NCBI GenBank assembly: GCA_013203045.1
Contig: JABMQN010000193.1
Span: 1 to 35,378 of the forward strand
Direction of reading: 5' to 3'
Source of the DNA: Chloroflexota bacterium
Lineage (GTDB): Bacteria; Chloroflexota; Dehalococcoidia; SZUA-161; SpSt-899
DNA length: 35,378 bases
The notes under the pieces are model-generated. The model searched no databases. It saw nothing but the letters and a program-made list of their open reading frames with translations, and was not told where the DNA came from. This document shows, piece by piece, positions 33,052 to 35,378 of this stretch (positions within the stretch are counted from its first letter, which is position 1; each line of letters opens with the position of its first letter). A program made the position numbers and the translations under genes.

Positions 33052-35378
33052 ATGATGAAAGACTATAACGAAAAAACGTTTGATATTGAAATGAGAGATT
33101 TAGAGCCAGACGTGGGTTCTTCTCACACGGTAGTAGAACGCACTGACGAGTTAGCATATATGAATGAGCAACTTCAGGAAGAAATCGCAGAGCGGAAACG
33201 TATCAAGGAAGCGTTAGAGAAGAGTAGGGCAAGCTTCCGCAGCATCGTTGAAAACAATGCTGATGGCATCATCATTGTAAATCATGAAGGCATCGTACGT
33301 TTCGTTAACACTACGGCGAAGCAGGTATTTGGTGGTGCGGCGGGTGAACTGGAAGGACGGCCCTTTGGTTTGGCTGAAGCAGAAGATGGAGTGGTTGAAA
33401 TCGACATTGTCTGTGAAAACGGGGAACCAGGCACAGGTGAAATACGGATTATGTCCACAGAATGGGAGGGGCAAGACGCTACCCTAGTACTGATTCGTGA
33501 TGTCACAGATCGCAAACAAGCTGAAGAACTACTTCGGTTGGCAGAAGAAAGATACAGAACCGTGTTCGAGAATTCCGCTGTCGGTATAACCGTAACTGAT
33601 GAGAATGAGAATATCGTTGCCTGGAACAAGTTCGCTGAGAACCTTCTGGGAATGGATAAGAATGAACTGTACATGAAACCTGTAAAGTCTCTCTATCCGG
33701 AAGAGGAGTGGAGAAATATAAGATCGCACGATATCAGGCAAAAGGGTATTCAGCATCAGTTAGAGACCAGGCTGATTAGAAAGAATCCCGATAGAATTTT
33801 AGATATTGCCCTCTCGGTAAGTATGATTAAAGGAACCGACGGACAAATAATTGGTTCGATCGGGATTATTGCGGATATTTCTGAACGCAAAAAGATAGAA
33901 AACGATTTGCAACAGTTTTATGCCGGACTGGAACTGACAGTATTAGAACGCACTGATGAGTTATCAAATGCCAACGAGCAACTCCGGGAGGAGATTGAGG
34001 AGCGGACGCGAACTGAGGAGGCGTTGGAGAAGAGTAGAGCAAGCTTCCGCAGCATCGTCGAAAACAATGCTGATGGCATCATCATTGTAAATCATGAAGG
34101 CATCGTACGTTTCATCAACACCACGGCAAAGCAGGTATTTGGGGGAGCGGCTGATGAGTTGGAAGGACGGCCGTTTGATCTGGCTGAGGCAGGAGATGAG
34201 GCAATAGAAATCGACATTGTCTGCAAAAACAGGGAGCCAGGTACAGGTGAAATACGGATTATGCCCACAGTATGGGAAGGGCAAAACGCTGGCCTGATAC
34301 TGATTTGTGATGTCACAGATCGCAAGCAGGCAGAAGAACTACGTCGGTTGGCTGAGGAAAGATACAGGACCGTGTTTGAGAATTCCGCTGTCGGTATAAC
34401 CGTAACTGATGAGAATGAGAATATAGTTACCTGGAACAAGTTTGCAGAGAATCTCCTGGGGATGGATGCGTATGACCTGCACATGAAACCGGTCAAATCT
34501 CTCTATCCGGAAGAGGAGTGGAGAAATATAAGATCGCACAACATTAGACAAAAGGGTATACAACATCAGATAGAAACCAAGATCATCAGAAAGAATCCTG
34601 ATGGCATTATGGATGTTGCCCTTTCGGTAAGTGTGATCAAGGGAACCGACGGACAAATAATTGGTTCGATTGGTGTAATGGCAGATATCACGGAGCGCAA
34701 ACGGGTAGAGGAGATACGTGAAAGACTCACCAGCGAGCTCGAAGAAAAGAACAAGGAAATGGAACAGATCATCTACGTAACCTCACATGACTTCAGGTCA
34801 CCTCTGGTGAACATAAAGGGCTTTAGCATGGAATTGGAACGTTCAATTGAAGATATGACTTCGATATTGCAGAATTCAGAGCTTTCATCAGAAGTGTGGG
34901 ATGGACTGTCACCAATCGTTGAAGAGGATATTCCGGAAGCGCTTCAATTTATACAGTCAAGCATACCAAAGATGGAAACCCTACTGAATGGACTTTTAGA
35001 AGTTTCCAGGGCTGGAAGAACAGAGCCCGAATTTGAAGAGTTAGATATGAATGGGCTGTTGCAAGAGGTCAAAACTCCGTTTGAACATGTGATAAGAGAA
35101 GGAGGCGTACAGGTAAAGATCGGCCATCTCCCCAGTTGCATGGGTGATAAGGGGCATATAAATCAGGTATTTTCTAATCTTTTAGGTAATGCGTTAAAGT
35201 ACCTTGATCCGTCGAGACCCGGAATTATCCAAATCACTGGCCAAAAGGATACGGACAAGGTGATTTACTGTGTTGAAGACAATGGGATTGGAATACCTGA
35301 TGAGCACAAAGAAAAGGTGTTTCAGATGTTCCATCGTATAGATACGGAGGTTACTACGGGCGAAGGATTGGGATTAAC
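33052..35378 (+). CDS. Sensor histidine kinase with tandemly duplicated PAS-PAS unit (partial)
   Basis: The ORF track omits this frame, probably because it has no stop before the window ends. ATG 33052 (or 33055) follows an in-frame TAA; the ribosome site is weak. It runs at least 775 codons. A coiled coil (EQLQEEIAERKRIKEALEKS) precedes PAS-A (SFRSIVENNADGIIIVNHEG) and PAS-B (YRTVFENSAVGITVTDENEN). Both are then repeated 270 codons later almost unchanged. HisKA follows with VTSHDFRSPLVNIKGF (His near residue 580), and HATPase with NQVFSNLLGNALKY and EDNGIGIPDEH. The sequence is cut at GEGLGL in the last ATP-binding block. No membrane segment is seen, so sensing is cytosolic. Confidence 0.93.
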   Translation, partial: MMKDYNEKTFDIEMRDLEPDVGSSHTVVERTDELAYMNEQLQEEIAERKRIKEALEKSRASFRSIVENNADGIIIVNHEGIVRFVNTTAKQVFGGAAGELEGRPFGLAEAEDGVVEIDIVCENGEPGTGEIRIMSTEWEGQDATLVLIRDVTDRKQAEELLRLAEERYRTVFENSAVGITVTDENENIVAWNKFAENLLGMDKNELYMKPVKSLYPEEEWRNIRSHDIRQKGIQHQLETRLIRKNPDRILDIALSVSMIKGTDGQIIGSIGIIADISERKKIENDLQQFYAGLELTVLERTDELSNANEQLREEIEERTRTEEALEKSRASFRSIVENNADGIIIVNHEGIVRFINTTAKQVFGGAADELEGRPFDLAEAGDEAIEIDIVCKNREPGTGEIRIMPTVWEGQNAGLILICDVTDRKQAEELRRLAEERYRTVFENSAVGITVTDENENIVTWNKFAENLLGMDAYDLHMKPVKSLYPEEEWRNIRSHNIRQKGIQHQIETKIIRKNPDGIMDVALSVSVIKGTDGQIIGSIGVMADITERKRVEEIRERLTSELEEKNKEMEQIIYVTSHDFRSPLVNIKGFSMELERSIEDMTSILQNSELSSEVWDGLSPIVEEDIPEALQFIQSSIPKMETLLNGLLEVSRAGRTEPEFEELDMNGLLQEVKTPFEHVIREGGVQVKIGHLPSCMGDKGHINQVFSNLLGNALKYLDPSRPGIIQITGQKDTDKVIYCVEDNGIGIPDEHKEKVFQMFHRIDTEVTTGEGLGL
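33130..34749 (+). repeat. Two-copy 810-bp tandem repeat inside the kinase gene
   Basis: Copy 1 (33130-33939) and copy 2 (33940-34749) are offset by exactly 810 bases at every landmark checked: AAGCTTCCGC at 33231 and 34041, AATTCCGCTG at 33571 and 34381, GGACAAATAA at 33841 and 34651. Long identical runs such as GATGGCATCATCATTGTAAA remain, so the duplication is recent or kept similar by recombination. Similarity fades in the last 40 bases of each unit. Confidence 0.92.

Noticed and set aside
33214-34772. Several minus-strand ORFs of 68-134 codons over the last kinase gene
   Set aside because: They are shadows of the plus-strand kinase. Similar ones recur because the gene contains an 810-bp tandem repeat.

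Overview
The window comes from a bacterial chromosome of moderate G+C content. It looks like an anaerobe, most likely Chloroflexota, class Dehalococcoidia. That placement is an inference from gene content: DUF1385 protein, desulforedoxin-like proteins, selenocysteine tRNA, LivF/LivG, a thiolase/OB-fold/CoA-transferase cluster, and intergenic spacers full of 'cctgatccctga'-type and palindromic repeats. No plasmid, phage or insertion-sequence gene is seen.

Left part (1-7 kb). A tRNA-Leu is followed by a nonsense-interrupted small gene and a DUF6125-like gene. A compact transcription unit then encodes two tiny desulforedoxin-like proteins that the ORF track misses. It has its own promoter, ribosome sites and terminator. 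Next are a DUF1385 membrane protein, a minus-strand argD-hisA-hisI group, and a divergent rhomboid protease.

Middle part (7-21 kb). This holds signal transduction and carbohydrate genes. A REC-PAS-histidine kinase is followed by a receiver fused to a CheC/CheX-like phosphatase domain. Next come a frameshifted class I aminotransferase and a tRNA-Sec. Two glycosyltransferase genes follow, one a 1225-residue fusion of a GT-A glycosyltransferase with a GH130 domain. A large GAF/PAS histidine kinase comes next. Its leader carries a consensus promoter with a palindrome in the spacer, a c-di-GMP-I (GEMM) riboswitch and an intrinsic terminator.

Right part (21-35 kb). A plus-strand cluster encodes thiolase, OB-fold partner, two 3-hydroxyacyl-CoA dehydrogenase paralogues and two CoA-transferase-like subunits. 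Each of the last four departs from its family in some way. GyrB follows. On the minus strand are LivF, a LivG with a membrane-spanning insertion inside its ATPase domain, a CCA-adding enzyme and a SnoaL-like protein. The window ends inside a histidine kinase whose PAS-PAS sensor has been duplicated in tandem with an exact 810-bp period.

The strongest candidates for something undescribed are the membrane-inserted LivG, the acyl-CoA cluster with complementary losses of catalytic hallmarks, and the layered promoter/operator/riboswitch control of the kinase at 17.6-20.7 kb.
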